A stretch of 64,000 nucleotides of DNA from Polytrichum commune (GCA_950295325.1 OX485809.1:2294001-2358000); one strand, 5' to 3'. Counted from the first letter of the stretch, positions 11,951 through 24,099 are shown. Notes: generated by a model not told the origin, from the sequence alone. Numbers and translations are program-made.

Positions 11951-12066
11951 GTGAGTTTACGAACGAACGTTCGTAAAGTGTTGGACTCACGAAAACATCA
12001 ATTACTGACGTGCTTTACGAACGTGCGTTTGTATTATGTGCAATACTGACATCTTGTTTTGTGCAG
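11951..12066 (+). other. Intron (116 nt) containing two palindromes
   Basis: GTGAGT donor and TTTTGTGCAG acceptor; flanking codons join in phase 0 (TGGAAG|GCATTT). Palindromes sit at 11959-11974, starting 8 nt inside the donor, and at 12017-12032 (one mismatch). Confidence 0.8.
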
Positions 12067-13226
12067 GCATTTTGCGACGCGATGGTAGACAAGTTCTCTT
12101 CCATCGATATGAAGTCCACCACCACAAAGTCTGTGCTTGAGCTGAAGGGTGAGCTCAGACTGATCTGCTGCAACAGGGACACATGAGATTTGTGGACCCA
12201 GTTTTTTGATGCACACAGCTCGGGCGATTTGGTCAACCCCGACACGGAGGAGAAGTACAGCACGGAAAAAACCGGTGAAGCGCCCCCACTACTGAGGGAG
12301 TTCTTTAGACACCTCCAGGGATTGACGGAGTCAGAGCTGAAGAGGTGTGCGATTCATGTTCTTGGGAACACCGTGGGAAGAACCCTTCCCTATCCCAAGA
12401 TCTTTTTGAAGAGGCCAAAGCACAAGCCCGGCACGTACTCTATCAAAGAGTGGTGTGACCACCGGAAGCTGAAGACTGCAGCCATGAGAGAGTTGAGCGT
12501 ACTCGTACCAGAGTACAGAATCTTTGAAGTCGACGGCGACATCATCTGGCCGCAATGGCAAATGTTAAAGGTCGACTACAACATCAACAGAGCCTCCATG
12601 CGCAGTCTGGTCAAGGAGCACGCCTCGGTTTTGAAGTTGAAGGGGAACAAAAGGACTAAGAAAACCGACACGGATCCCCATGAGGTTATGCTGTACTTAA
12701 AATTTTTGGAGAGGAAGAGGAACGCCACATTCGAAGGAGTGGCAAGGTTTTGCGTGATCACCTCCGGCGTGGAGAGGGTCACATTTTCCAAGTGGGACGG
12801 CACCATCAGCAGGGCCGAGGTGAGGGAGGATCGACGGGGTTGCCCTTTTGCCCTCATCGATTTCAGGGGGATCCCGGGTGCGTCAAGGCAGGGGGGAACG
12901 ACATTCCCTTCTACAACCCTTTCATGGCCAAGTTCATGGAGTTCAAATCGCCGGCCATGAGGGAGCCACACGTTTGGCTGTGGATAGTCGAACAAGAGAA
13001 GTTGTCTGTGGTCACAGAGCTGTACGAGCAGAAGATCAAATTCGAGTACAGCATCTTCCACAGCACGTACGTGCCAGCGAAGACGGAGGGGATTGTGGCC
13101 ATCAACGAGGCCAGGGGCAACAAGCAGGTGGGAGCGGTCAGCCTGATTTTCTTGACGTACAATGAGCTAAGGGATGGGCGACCGCCTATCAAGGCAAACA
13201 ACACGTTCAAGAAAATCTACAGCATC
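12067..13226 (+). pseudogene. Second coding exon of the DGQHS gene: in-frame TGA, frameshift, cut by retrotransposon
   Basis: After the intron the frame reads AFCDAMVDKFSSIDMKS and meets TGA at 12184-12186 (ACA TGA GAT), then stays open for over 600 nt (LWTQFFDAHSS ... VTFSKWDGTISRAE). A change of frame occurs between about 12830 and 12895, near a run of six G, after which GGNDIPFYNPFMAKFMEFKS ... NNTFKKIYSI continues. The TGA could derive from CGA by C-to-T change. At 13226 the sequence is broken by the retroelement and resumes at 23713 in the same frame after the duplicated GCATC. Either the gene was already decaying, or the lesions are introns or errors I cannot resolve. Confidence 0.55.
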
Positions 13227-14788
13227 TGTGAGACCAAATCCACCACCCTTAAGCGTCCTAGTCCGGGTGATGACTTTGAGAATCACATTTATCTATCACA
13301 ACATGGAACCATATGCAAGGTGATTTTCATGTTTAAATGAACATGCATTGTCTCACTCATTGTACTTTATTAATGTTGGCCTCTTGGCTTGTGCTAGAGT
13401 TGGCTTTCTCAAGAGTCCAACCCGCGGCTTTAGCCGCACATGCCCTCAATGATTTTCCCCTTGCATATTTTGACCCAACCTCCTTTGTCTTCCCCTCGCG
13501 GAAGTCCTCCACCTTCTCCATTACTTGTGCACTTGATTTATTTAATAGAGAGGATACAAGCGTTAAAAAACGCTATTTCCCATAATCAATCCTAAGTGCA
13601 ATTACTTATGAAACCCACACGTGCCTCCACCTAACCTAATGTGGCCAACTACTTATCTATAAACTAATATAGTCTAATATAGTCTATAAACTAATGTAAT
13701 AATATAAACTAATCAGTCACAACCACAGCTAACCAGCTGCCTCCAATGCAGTCGCAACCACAGCTAACCAGCTGCCTCCGATGCAGTCGCAGCCGCAGTT
13801 AACCAGTTGCCTCTTGATACAGTCCCGGCCACAGCTAACCAGCTGCCTCCAATGCAATCACAACCACAGCTAACCAGCTGCCTCCAATGCAGTCGCAACC
13901 ACAGCTAACCAGCTGCCTCCGATGCAGTCGCAGCCGCAGTTAACCAGTTGCCTCTTGATACAGTCCCGGCCACAGCTAACCAGCTGCCTCCAATGCAATC
14001 ACAACCACAGCTAACCAGCTGCCTCCAATGCAGTCGCAACCACAGCTAACCAGCTGCCTCCGATGCAGTCGCAGCCGCAGTTAACCAGTTGCCTCTTGAT
14101 ACAGTCTCCCCTAGCCGCTAATCGAGCATTTCCCTAAGTCTTTGTTTTCGATCCTTTACTAATGAATTAATCTAACCCACTAATTCCACTAAATAACTAC
14201 CTAATCCCCACATGTTGTCTCAAGCTCTAAGAGCTCACTCCACTTGAGAGGAATTGAGAGAGAGAACTTAACTAATTAAATTCACTAAAAACTAATGTCC
14301 TACACGCGTAGCTCAAGCTTTTAAGAGCTTGCTCCCTTGAGAGCGCTTGATGAAGAGAGAGAGAAATGAGAGAAAAAACACCTTAAGTAGCAAAGAGGGA
14401 GAGAGGGAGAGAGGGGGAAAGAGGTGAGGATAGGGTGAGAGGATTGGCACCTCCAATCACAATCCTTTAACCCTCTCCTCCAAAGTAGGGACTAATCCCC
14501 ATCCACCAAGCTTCCTTCTTCCCAAACTACCAAGGTGGATCCAAAAGTGGGCATTTAACTCGCGGAGCTCACCTTGCTTCACCTTACCCCCCACTCACCT
14601 AATCAAGGCATCCTCTTATTGAAGTTAAACCTTGAAATTACTACACAACACATTCTAATGCCTAAACCTAAATCCATACCACACTTCACTCTTTTTATGT
14701 TTTGTGAATAATCATAGCACATCAAAGTCACACTAAAATTGGTTTCGAAGACTTAATCACCACATGTGGGCACCATTTTGGGCTCACA
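13227..14788 (-). repeat. 3' LTR of element 1 (1562 bp)
   Basis: Ends form the inverted repeat TGTGAG/CTCACA. It contains a GC-richer tandem array at about 13715-14106 built from units such as CACAGCTAACCAGCTGCCTC, organised in a higher-order block of about 130 bp repeated roughly three times. It also holds a 54-codon ORF (13357-13521, minus). Confidence 0.95.
13357..13521 (-). CDS. Small ORF in element-1 LTR (54 aa) with SLRACAAKAAGWTLE
   Basis: Reads from ATG at 13521 (MEKVEDFREGKTKEVGS) through GKSLRACAAKAAGWTLEK to a TGA at 13357, in the element's sense direction. The element-2 LTR encodes RGISLRACVAKAAGWTLEA, and a separate start MENVEHSRDGKTKE. Over the 15 shared codons at least nine differ at synonymous positions while only one amino acid changes, which is the pattern of protein-level constraint. 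An identical copy is at 22276-22440. Function unknown. Confidence 0.5.
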   Translation of the reverse strand: MEKVEDFREGKTKEVGSKYARGKSLRACAAKAAGWTLEKANSSTSQEANINKVQ

Positions 14789-14812
14789 TAATTGGCGACC
14801 ATCGGGGGATGA
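14789..14812 (+). promoter_or_regulatory. Inverted primer-binding-site-like sequence next to the element-1 3' LTR
   Basis: TAATTGGCGACCATCGGGGG directly abuts the LTR, with the same TAAT spacer that separates the other LTR from its own TGG-starting primer site. In element sense it ends ...GGTCGCCA, like a tRNA 3' end. No polypurine tract is present at this junction. Confidence 0.5.
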
Positions 14813-14850
14813 ATCCCAAAAATCACTTGCTCCCAAGGTAAGTTGCCTAG

Positions 14851-17800
14851 TTAAGCTCGGTACTCCTTACACCTACTTCCCGATGTACGACTAGGAAAGA
14901 GCTCACCGTTCAATGTTTCCAATTGGATTGAATTATTAGGAAAAACCTCATAGACAAGGTAAGGTCCCAACCACACCGCATCGAATTTTGCCGGAAATTC
15001 AAGCTTCCGCGCATCTTGGATCATGACCATCATCCCCGGTGTTAAAGCCCTTTTCTTATGTCGTTTGTCAAAAGTAATCTTTCGCCTTCGTTGGATCGCT
15101 TCAATATGTTGAGCCGCCATTCTCCTCCTTTCGTCAAGTGCTTCCAAATCGGTTAGTCGATTTCGTAAGGATTGACTTTCGGTAAGTCTTGCACTTACGG
15201 CCACCCGAAGTGATTCGACTTCATATTCGATTGGAAGTGTAGCTTCTAGGCCATAGACTAAGGAAAATGGTGTAGCACGCGTAGTTACCTTGTAGGTCGT
15301 ACGATATGCCCAAAGTGCCACCGTTAATTTTGTATCCCAATTCCGCTTTGAGTCCAAAATTGTTTTGCGTAGAATACTTACCAAAATACCGTTGACTCGT
15401 TCCGTTTGTCCATTTGTTTGTGGGTGGTAAGGAGTGGTCTTCCGGTGATCGATTTGAAACCTCTCGGTCATCTCCCGGATTAAGTCGTTCAAAAAGTGAG
15501 TACCCCGGTCACTTACTAGAATTTTCGGCACTCCGAACCGAGAAATAATATTTTCGTACATGAAAGTTGCCGCATGTTCCGCCGTATCAGTCTTTACCGC
15601 TTTGGCTTCCGCCCACTTCGTAAGGTACTCCGTAGCAACCACAATATATTTCATCCCTTTTGTAGATTGAGGGTGCACCTCACCCACATAGTCAATTCCC
15701 CATTTCTCAAAAGGAATTAAAGGCAATGACACATGGAGTGGCATTTCCATCCTTAGGTCGTTCCGGGCATAACGTTGACAAGCATCGCATTTTCTCACAT
15801 AATCGTGTGCATCCTTAAATAGTGTGGGCCAAAAATAACCCGCCCTAAGGATTTTTTGCCCGGTGAGTTGACCGGAGAAGTGCCCGCCACAAGCGCTATC
15901 GTGGCAAGCGATTAAAATCGCTTCAACCTCCGATTTCGACACACATCGTCGTAAAAGACCATCGGATCCTCTCCTAAATAACCTATGACCTACCACAACA
16001 AATTGCCTACTATTTACCCTTACTTTTTTTCTCTCCTCCTTTGTCCATTCTTCGGGCAACTTGTGGGTTGTTAGGAACTCCACAATTCCGGCATACCATT
16101 CCGGTGTCGAAGTAACTACGAATAGGCTATCATCTACCAACCTATCATCTACCGGATTTTCTCCTATCTCCTCCGACAACCTAGACAAGTGGTCGGCTTG
16201 TAAATGCATGCGACCCGGCTTGTATTCTACCGTGTAATCAAATTCTTCTAGCAACAAGACCCACCTAGCTAACCTACCACTTAATTCCGCCTTGTTAACT
16301 AGATACTTGATAGCCATGTGGTCAACGAAAAATACAACCGGGTTACACATTAAGTAATGTCTAAATTTTTTTACCGAAAATACCATCGCTAGGCATTCAC
16401 GTTCTGTGGTTGAATAATTTCGCTCCGCCGGTGTCAATTGCTTACTTGCGTAAGCTATAGGTTGATCCTTCTCTTTTTTCCCCCGTTGCTTGACAAAGTG
16501 CGCTCCCAACCGCCACATTGCTCGCATCGCAATAAACATGAAAATGCTTACCCCAATTTGGTGGCATCAATACCGGGTAAGTGCTCAACCTATCCCGTAA
16601 TTCTTCAAAGGCTCTTTGACACGCATCCGTCCACTCAAATTTCACATTCTTCTTGAGCAATTGTGTAATGGGCACCGCTATCTTTGAAAAATTAGGAATG
16701 AGCTCCCGGTACCAACCCACATGCCCTAACAATTTAGATATCCCCTTAGAATTGGTTGGAGTTGCCAATTCGCTTATGGCCGCAACCTTTTCCGGATCCG
16801 GTTCTCTCCCCTTTTCACTAACTACATAACCCAACAACACTCCCCTATTGACACCCAAAAATGTCTTATCTGGGTTCAATGCTAACCTCATCTTCCTACA
16901 CCTAATCAATGCCTCCTTAACACAATGTAAGTGCTCATCCACATTACTTTGTGTACTAAAATCATCCACAAACACGGTCATGGATTTAAACAACAAGTCG
17001 GTGAAAAAATACATCACCAACCTTTGAAAAGTGGCCGGGGCATTACATAATCCAAATGGCATCACAATCCATACAAAGGTTCCCCATGGTGTGGTAAAGG
17101 CCGTCTTATGGATATCTTGAAGGGCTATGGAAATTTGATTATATCCCGCATACCCATCCATAAAAGTATACCTCGCATGACCTCCAACCTCTTCAAGCAA
17201 TAAGGTGATGAAAGGTAAGGGGAAATGGTCCTTTTGTGTGCAAGAATTTAATTTTCTATAATCTACACACACCCTTAGTTTCCCATTCTTTTTCTTCACT
17301 AGGACCATAGGAGAAACCCAATCCGTAATTTCAACCGGCTTAATAAACCCGGCCTTCAACAACCTCTCCAATTCCGCCTTCACCAACAATTGCAATTGAG
17401 GATTCATCCTCCGCTCCATTTGTCTAATTGGTCTAGCACCCGGAATCAAAGGAATCCGGTGCTCTACCATCTCCCTAGGAATTCCTTTAAGCTCATCGTA
17501 AGACCAAGCAAAAGTATCACTAAACTCATCTACCAAATTGCTATACTCCCTAACTTCTTTCTCCCCCAATTTGGATCCCATTTTCATTTGTCGCACCTTG
17601 CCATTCTTCAATTTCACGTCCACGTACCGCCAATCCGCTTCCGACACATGTGCTTGTTCATCTTTATTTCGATACCAATCGGAAGGCACATTGGGGTAGT
17701 CTTTCACATTTTGACCCACAACTATCCCCGTAGAAGTGGTCTTAAAATGTAAGGGCTCCTCCAATTTTGATGACTCGATAATAACCTCCTCCTCTTGAGT

Positions 17801-20800
17801 TCCATCCACATGGATTAAACTAACTTCACCCTCTTCCACGTCATCTACCCAAGGTGTTAACCCACCTCTAACCCATTCTTCCTCGGTGAGCACCTCACAT
17901 GGCTCCAATGATGAACACTCTTCTAAACTAGCATTAAGAATTTTATCACCTAATTCCAATTGGTGAGATGTGACCATGACATCAAATTCCTACTCGGGGT
18001 ACTCCCTTAACCATTGGGCATAATCCCCATCATCCCCATAATGGTAGAAATTAGGACCTAAGCTTCCCGATCCATAATATATGGGCCTACTACGACCTCC
18101 CGAATGCACTTCCCCTATCAACACATCTTCATTTTTGTTAGCCTCCTTGGCATCATCTCCGTCCTTCTCGTGGTGATAGAACTTAGGACTTAAGTTTCCC
18201 GAACTTGAGCGTATAAATGTGTGTTGACCTTTGGGTTGAACAACTCCCACTAAAGCCTCATCACAGTTATCTTTAACCTCGTCATCAAATACCTCTTCCG
18301 ATGGTAGACACAATTCTTTCTTCATCCAACCTCCTAGTGACCCAATCGACACCACTACTCTATTATCCTTAGGACCATAAGTTATGGATGGTTTTGGTCC
18401 ACCCCAATTAACCATAGCATTCGCCATCCGTAGCCAAGGCCTTCCTAGCAAAATGGGAAATGTGTCCTTGTTGGAGTGCATTTTAATGACATGGAAGGTC
18501 ACTAAGTACTCTTGACCCCCGGTAGTCATCCTACAATCCTTGATCATCCCCAAAGGTGTAGTTGAACTTTGATTTGCCATATTGATGATCAAAGGTGAAG
18601 GCCCCGTGAGTCCAAGTCCTAACTTCTTCATGGTATGTTCCGGTAGTATGTTTAAACTACTCCCTCCATCAACTAATACGTTAGGAACTACCTTGTCTAC
18701 AATCACAACTTCTATCTCTATGGCTTTCACATCTCTTCCGCCTTGTGATTGGATTCTAGCGGCTACTTTAGTTTTGACCTTCCTAGCCCTCCTATGCACC
18801 GGCATCCCTTCCTTTAATGTTTTCCTTGCCGCGGGTGAAATCTCCAATAGTTGGCCGAAAGTAATATCCGCCTTGAGTGTGCTAAGATCCGCCCACAAGT
18901 TGTACCCGGTAGACTTGTCCATCTTGGAATTACCCACTCCGTCAAATTCATCCAAGGGAATTCCCGGTCCGTCCCATTCGCCCACATCGCTACCATCCAA
19001 GTCATGTACTACATTAGGCCTCTCCCTAGCTTGTAGAATTACATTCTCCCTGTCCACATCCTTGGTAGCCCTCCTAGCTACCCTATCTAATTCGGAGAGG
19101 TTAAGCTCTTCATCCGAAGACTAATTCCCTTGCTCTCCTATTCCTACCTCCAATGGGGCATCCCCTCTCCTAGCTCTAGTAGTTACCGCTAATGCGGGTG
19201 CTTCTTCAACCACACCCTTACCCTTCACTAACTCATGTGTAATAGCATTGGTGTGGGGGGGCCATTGACTTTGTTCCTCTCCAATTCCCATTGGGAGAGG
19301 AAGCATGTCATCACAAGTGGCCTCCAACACACCATTCATAAACCTAACGTCTTGGGAGTTAGATGGACCCGGATCCATTGGAGGCGCTTGTCTTCCGCCA
19401 TTGACATTAGGTGAACTTCCTTGTCTATTTTGTATCGGAATGTACCCGGTTGTGGTTTGCAATCCCGCCGGCGGGTGAAAAGTTTGCCTAGCATTACTAT
19501 GGTCATAGTATAAGTTAGGTGGCCTAAGTTCATTAGCCGGTACTCCTTGTGGCCTAGCACCTCGCATATTATCCCTTGCTTGTTGTTGTGGATTAGCCAC
19601 CGGGTAAGGGACATTAATTATTTTGTCCGGTTGGCGACACTCATCCGAGGGGTGACTCCCTCCGCAATTGCTACAATTTAACCCTTGACCTTCGGACCAA
19701 CATTGTCCTTGAGCGTGCCACCTACCACAAAATGGGTGAAATTCTTTTTTCTCATAATTTTGGCCACCTTGCCCTCTAGGTTGTGATCCTCTATTGTTGC
19801 CGTTTCCATAGTGAGGTGGCATTTGCCCTCGTTGATTTTGTTGAGGTGGATTACCGTTTCCCCTTTGGTCACGGTTTTGTCCACCTCTACAAAATTGCCG
19901 AGTGTGGCCCGGTTGGCCACATTGGACGCACCATAATCCGGAAGAATGCCTCCCCGACTCAACCGGGGGTGGAAGTCCCGGTTGTTGACTCCGGATCATT
20001 AATGACATTTGATCCGTGAGGCTTTGCATTTGTTTTATCATAGCCTCTTGGAATCCTAGTTGGCTAGCACCTAATCTCCTCTCAACCTCTTCTAAGTGTG
20101 GATCCGTTCTAGGGGCCGGTAGTGCCAAAAGAGGTGCCGGTTCCCTAACCGCCAAAGGTTGGGGGCCGGTATCCACCATAGCATAGGGGATTTGACCTTC
20201 GTATTTAACCGGTTCTCCCGAAACTACTCTAGGTCGGATAGGGATGAATTGAGGGATTAATTCATCCTCCCTTCTCCATAACCTTTCGTGATCCTTATCC
20301 AAATTTTCAATATCCCTAGCCGCCCGCTTGGCATCCGCTAAGGTTAAGGGATTTCTTTCTAGAACACCCCTAATAGTTCCGGACTTGAAAAACCCTTGGA
20401 TAAAAAATTGTTTTAGTGTATCGTCGTTGAGCATAGTACCCACGAGCCTAGTGCACACTAAATCAAACCTCCTAATGTAAGCCGAAATTTCTTCCTCCCT
20501 ACCTTGCTTTAATGAGGATAATGCCCTTAAGGCGGTACTTTGACCTACTTCCGGCCTAAATTCATTTAGGAATTCCCGTTGTAATTGTTCTCATCCCCTA
20601 AAATGACCCTCGGCATGATCCCGATACCATTCATAGGCTTCTCCCTCTAAAGTGGTCGGAAACCACACTAACCAATAACCCGGGTTGGTTATGAGGGAGC
20701 TAGCCAACCGTTCGATATACCGTTCCATGTGGCGAGAGGGATCCTCATCCTTGGTCCCATAAAATTTAGGGAGATGAGATGGCATATCCATCGCCGCTAA

Positions 20801-21223
20801 ATTTTGTGGGACCACAATGGGTAGGCCTCTTGGCCTAACCAATGGGTCTATAGGAGGTACCGGAGGTATAGGCGGAATTGGGGGTATGGGTGGTGGATCC
20901 ATCCCCCGCTCCTCGGCCATAGTGTCCGGTAAGGTATTTTCTAACCCCTCACCCAAGCCTATAAAATTTTCCTTTGTTAATTTATGTGCCTCCGATGAGG
21001 TTTCTCTACCCAACTTGGAAGGAGTTACCTCTTTCTCAAGTTGAGTGTCCACTCCTAATGTCTCCACTAACAAACTAACACTAGGCTCAATATTTAAGCA
21101 ACTCTCTAATCTAACATGAGCTTCACCTACAACTTCACTAATTCTAGAAGTCCTTCTCTTACGGGTAGATTTTTCTAAGCCTAACACTAAACTCGGTTTT
21201 TGGGATCGAGTCTTACCTTGCAT
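14851..21223 (-). pseudogene. gag-pol of element 1, broken by three stops and one frameshift
   Basis: Colinear with the intact 2079-codon frame of element 2. From MQGKTRSQ at 21223 it reads gag, zinc knuckles (CVQCGQPGHTRQFC), protease (LVDGGSSLNILP), RT (FVDDFS in place of YxDD), RNase H (HVYCDASN) and integrase (WGIDYVGE, SDRGTHF, NGQTERVNG). Lesions: TGA at 20591-20593 where element 2 has Trp, TAG at 19121-19123 where it has Tyr, TAG at 17990-17992 where it has Ser, and an extra A in the A-run (T-run on the given strand at 16474-16479) shifting the frame at the start of RNase H. The copy is therefore unlikely to have supplied its own proteins unless the lesions post-date insertion. Confidence 0.95.
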
Positions 21224-21241
21224 TCCCCATAAGACGATCAA

Positions 21242-22123
21242 CCCTCACTTGACCAATCGCATCTCTCACAACCCTCCCCTCTTAATGTTTCCACTTATCT
21301 TGGTGTGATTTAAATTTTTAGGAGGTGAGGAGAAAGACCCTGCAAGCCCACTTAAGTAAAGAAATCCCAATAGGGGATAGGCATGCTCATGTTAATTTTT
21401 GGTTAAGCCGGAGCATCACCTCCGCACTTTTCCGCAAATTAAACACTTGCCACAATACCGATTGTGAGGGGGTGACCTTCCTTGTAGATTATGTTAAAAA
21501 GTCGAGGCTTCACCCTTCGACTTCTCACACTATCCACAATTCGGGAATTACCCTCTACAACGGATAACGACAATCACGAATACAAAAGGCATTCCTTAAT
21601 TGGTTAATAATTTCACTTTGAAGAAACAAACGTACCTTAAGCAATCGCATCCCCCTGTGAGTTAGCACTCCCCTCAATCGTGACTCAATGTGACAACACA
21701 ACAAACTTCCTAAAATATTAATTTAATCTAGAGCATGAAATGACAACTCCCGAAACTTTGAGACTCACCCCGAGGGGAGTGTCAAAGTTCAATGTCCTAA
21801 GGTGAATTTACCCTCTAATGTTTTAATGAGCTACTCGGTTATAGGTTCCTTCTAAGTCCTTAGCAAATCCCCAAAAAGGTTGAGGACGTACCTTCGCCGC
21901 GCTCCTTCCTTAAAAATAAATTTGCGTAATTGACAATGCAATCCATTCCAAGGAATAATTGAAATACAATTAATCTAATAAATTCAAATGTAAACCCCAA
22001 AGAGAGAACACTTACCGAGTCTCGGGTGCTCCTTCCCCTCTCTCAAGTTTGTGTCTCCAAATTTTCCTAGTTGCCTCCAAGTCTCCTAGTCGCCTCCAAG
22101 TCTTGTAACTACCTCCCGCTTCG
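21242..22123 (-). other. Untranslated leader of element 1
   Basis: No long ORF in element sense. It is similar to the leader of element 2, including a CTCG|GTAAGT donor-like site near the LTR side and GGGCTTGCAG acceptor-like site near gag. Confidence 0.6.
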
Positions 22124-22141
22124 CTCCCGGCGGACGCACCA
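22124..22141 (-). promoter_or_regulatory. Primer binding site of element 1
   Basis: Read on the minus strand, TGGTGCGTCCGCCGGGAG follows the 5' LTR after the spacer TAAT. TGG matches a tRNA CCA end. It is not the initiator-Met site (TGGTATCAGAGC). The tRNA was not identified. Confidence 0.65.
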
Positions 22142-22145
22142 ATTA

Positions 22146-23707
22146 TGTGAGACCAAATCCACCACCCTTAAGCGTCCTAGTCCGGGTGATGACTTTGAGA
22201 ATCACATTTATCTATCACAACATGGAACCATATGCAAGGTGATTTTCATGTTTAAATGAACATGCATTGTCTCACTCATTGTACTTTATTAATGTTGGCC
22301 TCTTGGCTTGTGCTAGAGTTGGCTTTCTCAAGAGTCCAACCCGCGGCTTTAGCCGCACATGCCCTCAATGATTTTCCCCTTGCATATTTTGACCCAACCT
22401 CCTTTGTCTTCCCCTCGCGGAAGTCCTCCACCTTCTCCATTACTTGTGCACTTGATTTATTTAATAGAGAGGATACAAGCGTTAAAAAACGCTATTTCCC
22501 ATAATCAATCCTAAGTGCAATTACTTATGAAACCCACACGTGCCTCCACCTAACCTAATGTGGCCAACTACTTATCTATAAACTAATATAGTCTAATATA
22601 GTCTATAAACTAATGTAATAATATAAACTAATCAGTCACAACCACAGCTAACCAGCTGCCTCCAATGCAGTCGCAACCACAGCTAACCAGCTGCCTCCGA
22701 TGCAGTCGCAGCCGCAGTTAACCAGTTGCCTCTTGATACAGTCCCGGCCACAGCTAACCAGCTGCCTCCAATGCAATCACAACCACAGCTAACCAGCTGC
22801 CTCCAATGCAGTCGCAACCACAGCTAACCAGCTGCCTCCGATGCAGTCGCAGCCGCAGTTAACCAGTTGCCTCTTGATACAGTCCCGGCCACAGCTAACC
22901 AGCTGCCTCCAATGCAATCACAACCACAGCTAACCAGCTGCCTCCAATGCAGTCGCAACCACAGCTAACCAGCTGCCTCCGATGCAGTCGCAGCCGCAGT
23001 TAACCAGTTGCCTCTTGATACAGTCTCCCCTAGCCGCTAATCGAGCATTTCCCTAAGTCTTTGTTTTCGATCCTTTACTAATGAATTAATCTAACCCACT
23101 AATTCCACTAAATAACTACCTAATCCCCACATGTTGTCTCAAGCTCTAAGAGCTCACTCCACTTGAGAGGAATTGAGAGAGAGAACTTAACTAATTAAAT
23201 TCACTAAAAACTAATGTCCTACACGCGTAGCTCAAGCTTTTAAGAGCTTGCTCCCTTGAGAGCGCTTGATGAAGAGAGAGAGAAATGAGAGAAAAAACAC
23301 CTTAAGTAGCAAAGAGGGAGAGAGGGAGAGAGGGGGAAAGAGGTGAGGATAGGGTGAGAGGATTGGCACCTCCAATCACAATCCTTTAACCCTCTCCTCC
23401 AAAGTAGGGACTAATCCCCATCCACCAAGCTTCCTTCTTCCCAAACTACCAAGGTGGATCCAAAAGTGGGCATTTAACTCGCGGAGCTCACCTTGCTTCA
23501 CCTTACCCCCCACTCACCTAATCAAGGCATCCTCTTATTGAAGTTAAACCTTGAAATTACTACACAACACATTCTAATGCCTAAACCTAAATCCATACCA
23601 CACTTCACTCTTTTTATGTTTTGTGAATAATCATAGCACATCAAAGTCACACTAAAATTGGTTTCGAAGACTTAATCACCACATGTGGGCACCATTTTGG
23701 GCTCACA
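22146..23707 (-). repeat. 5' LTR of element 1 (1562 bp)
   Basis: Appears identical to 13227-14788, including the CAGCTAACCAGCTGCCTC array (about 22634-23025) and the small ORF at 22276-22440 (minus). Confidence 0.95.
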
Positions 23708-23877
23708 GCATCCCGCATCCCCCTCCCAAGGATCTGCTGCAAGAGACCCTCTACACCGTCTTCCCCGCCATGGAACTCAGGATGGAGTTCTACGTCTCTG
23801 TATTGCAGAGTCTGGTTATAAGTGGAGAGACGGTATACAACGTATGTGGAGGCTCCAAATTCATGTATGCGGCCATG
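23708..23877 (+). CDS. DGQHS gene continued: end of interrupted exon, methyltransferase-like glycine motif
   Basis: After the duplicated GCATC the frame continues the pre-insertion reading (KKIYSI then PHPPPKDLLQETLYTVFPAMELRMEFYV). It ends with VYNVCGGSKFMYAAM and the donor ATG|GTAAGT at 23877/23878. The hydrophobic-CGGS-x-x-x-AA pattern resembles motif I of class I methyltransferases of the DNA adenine/cytosine-N4 type, but no second motif was identified, so this is a suggestion only. The exon was continuous with 12067-13226 before the retrotransposon inserted. Confidence 0.55.
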
Positions 23878-24099
23878 GTAAGTTGTCCAGACTCCATTTA
23901 CGAACGCTCGTTCGTAAAGTTAACCAACTTCTCAATGTATTGTTTCACAGTCTCTGCACGTGACGCATTCATGTTTACGAACGCTCGTTCGTAAACATAA
24001 CCCCTTCGTAATGTAATGCTTGAAACTCGTTGCACGCTACGCTTTGATGTTTACGAACGTGCGTTCGTATTTTCTGACCTTATTGCTTTCTTCTCACAG
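23878..24099 (+). other. Intron (222 nt) with three evenly spaced palindromes
   Basis: GTAAGT donor and TTCTTCTCACAG acceptor. Palindromes start at 23900, 23977 and 24053, spaced 77 and 76 bp. Confidence 0.75.

Larger units (their letters stand above)
13227..23707 (-). mobile_element. Ty3/gypsy LTR retrotransposon (element 1), minus orientation, TSD GCATC
   Basis: A 10481-bp element bounded by 1562-bp LTRs (13227-14788 and 22146-23707) that appear identical on reading. LTRs start TGTGAG and end CTCACA. Flanking direct repeat GCATC is at 13222-13226 and 23708-23712. Coding order on the minus strand is gag, protease, RT, RNase H, integrase (Ty3/gypsy order), with no chromodomain visible. It interrupts the DGQHS gene. 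Matching LTRs imply a recent insertion. Its interior is close to element 2 (53390 onward). Confidence 0.97.

Noticed and set aside
12184..12186. TGA recoding (selenocysteine or alternative code)
   Set aside because: No selenocysteine element was seen, other genes use TGA as a normal stop, and point decay explains the pattern.
13337..13585. 82-codon plus-strand frame in the element-1 LTR (also at 22256)
   Set aside because: It is antisense to the element; the informative reading is the minus-strand ORF sharing SLRAC...AAGWTLE with the other LTR.
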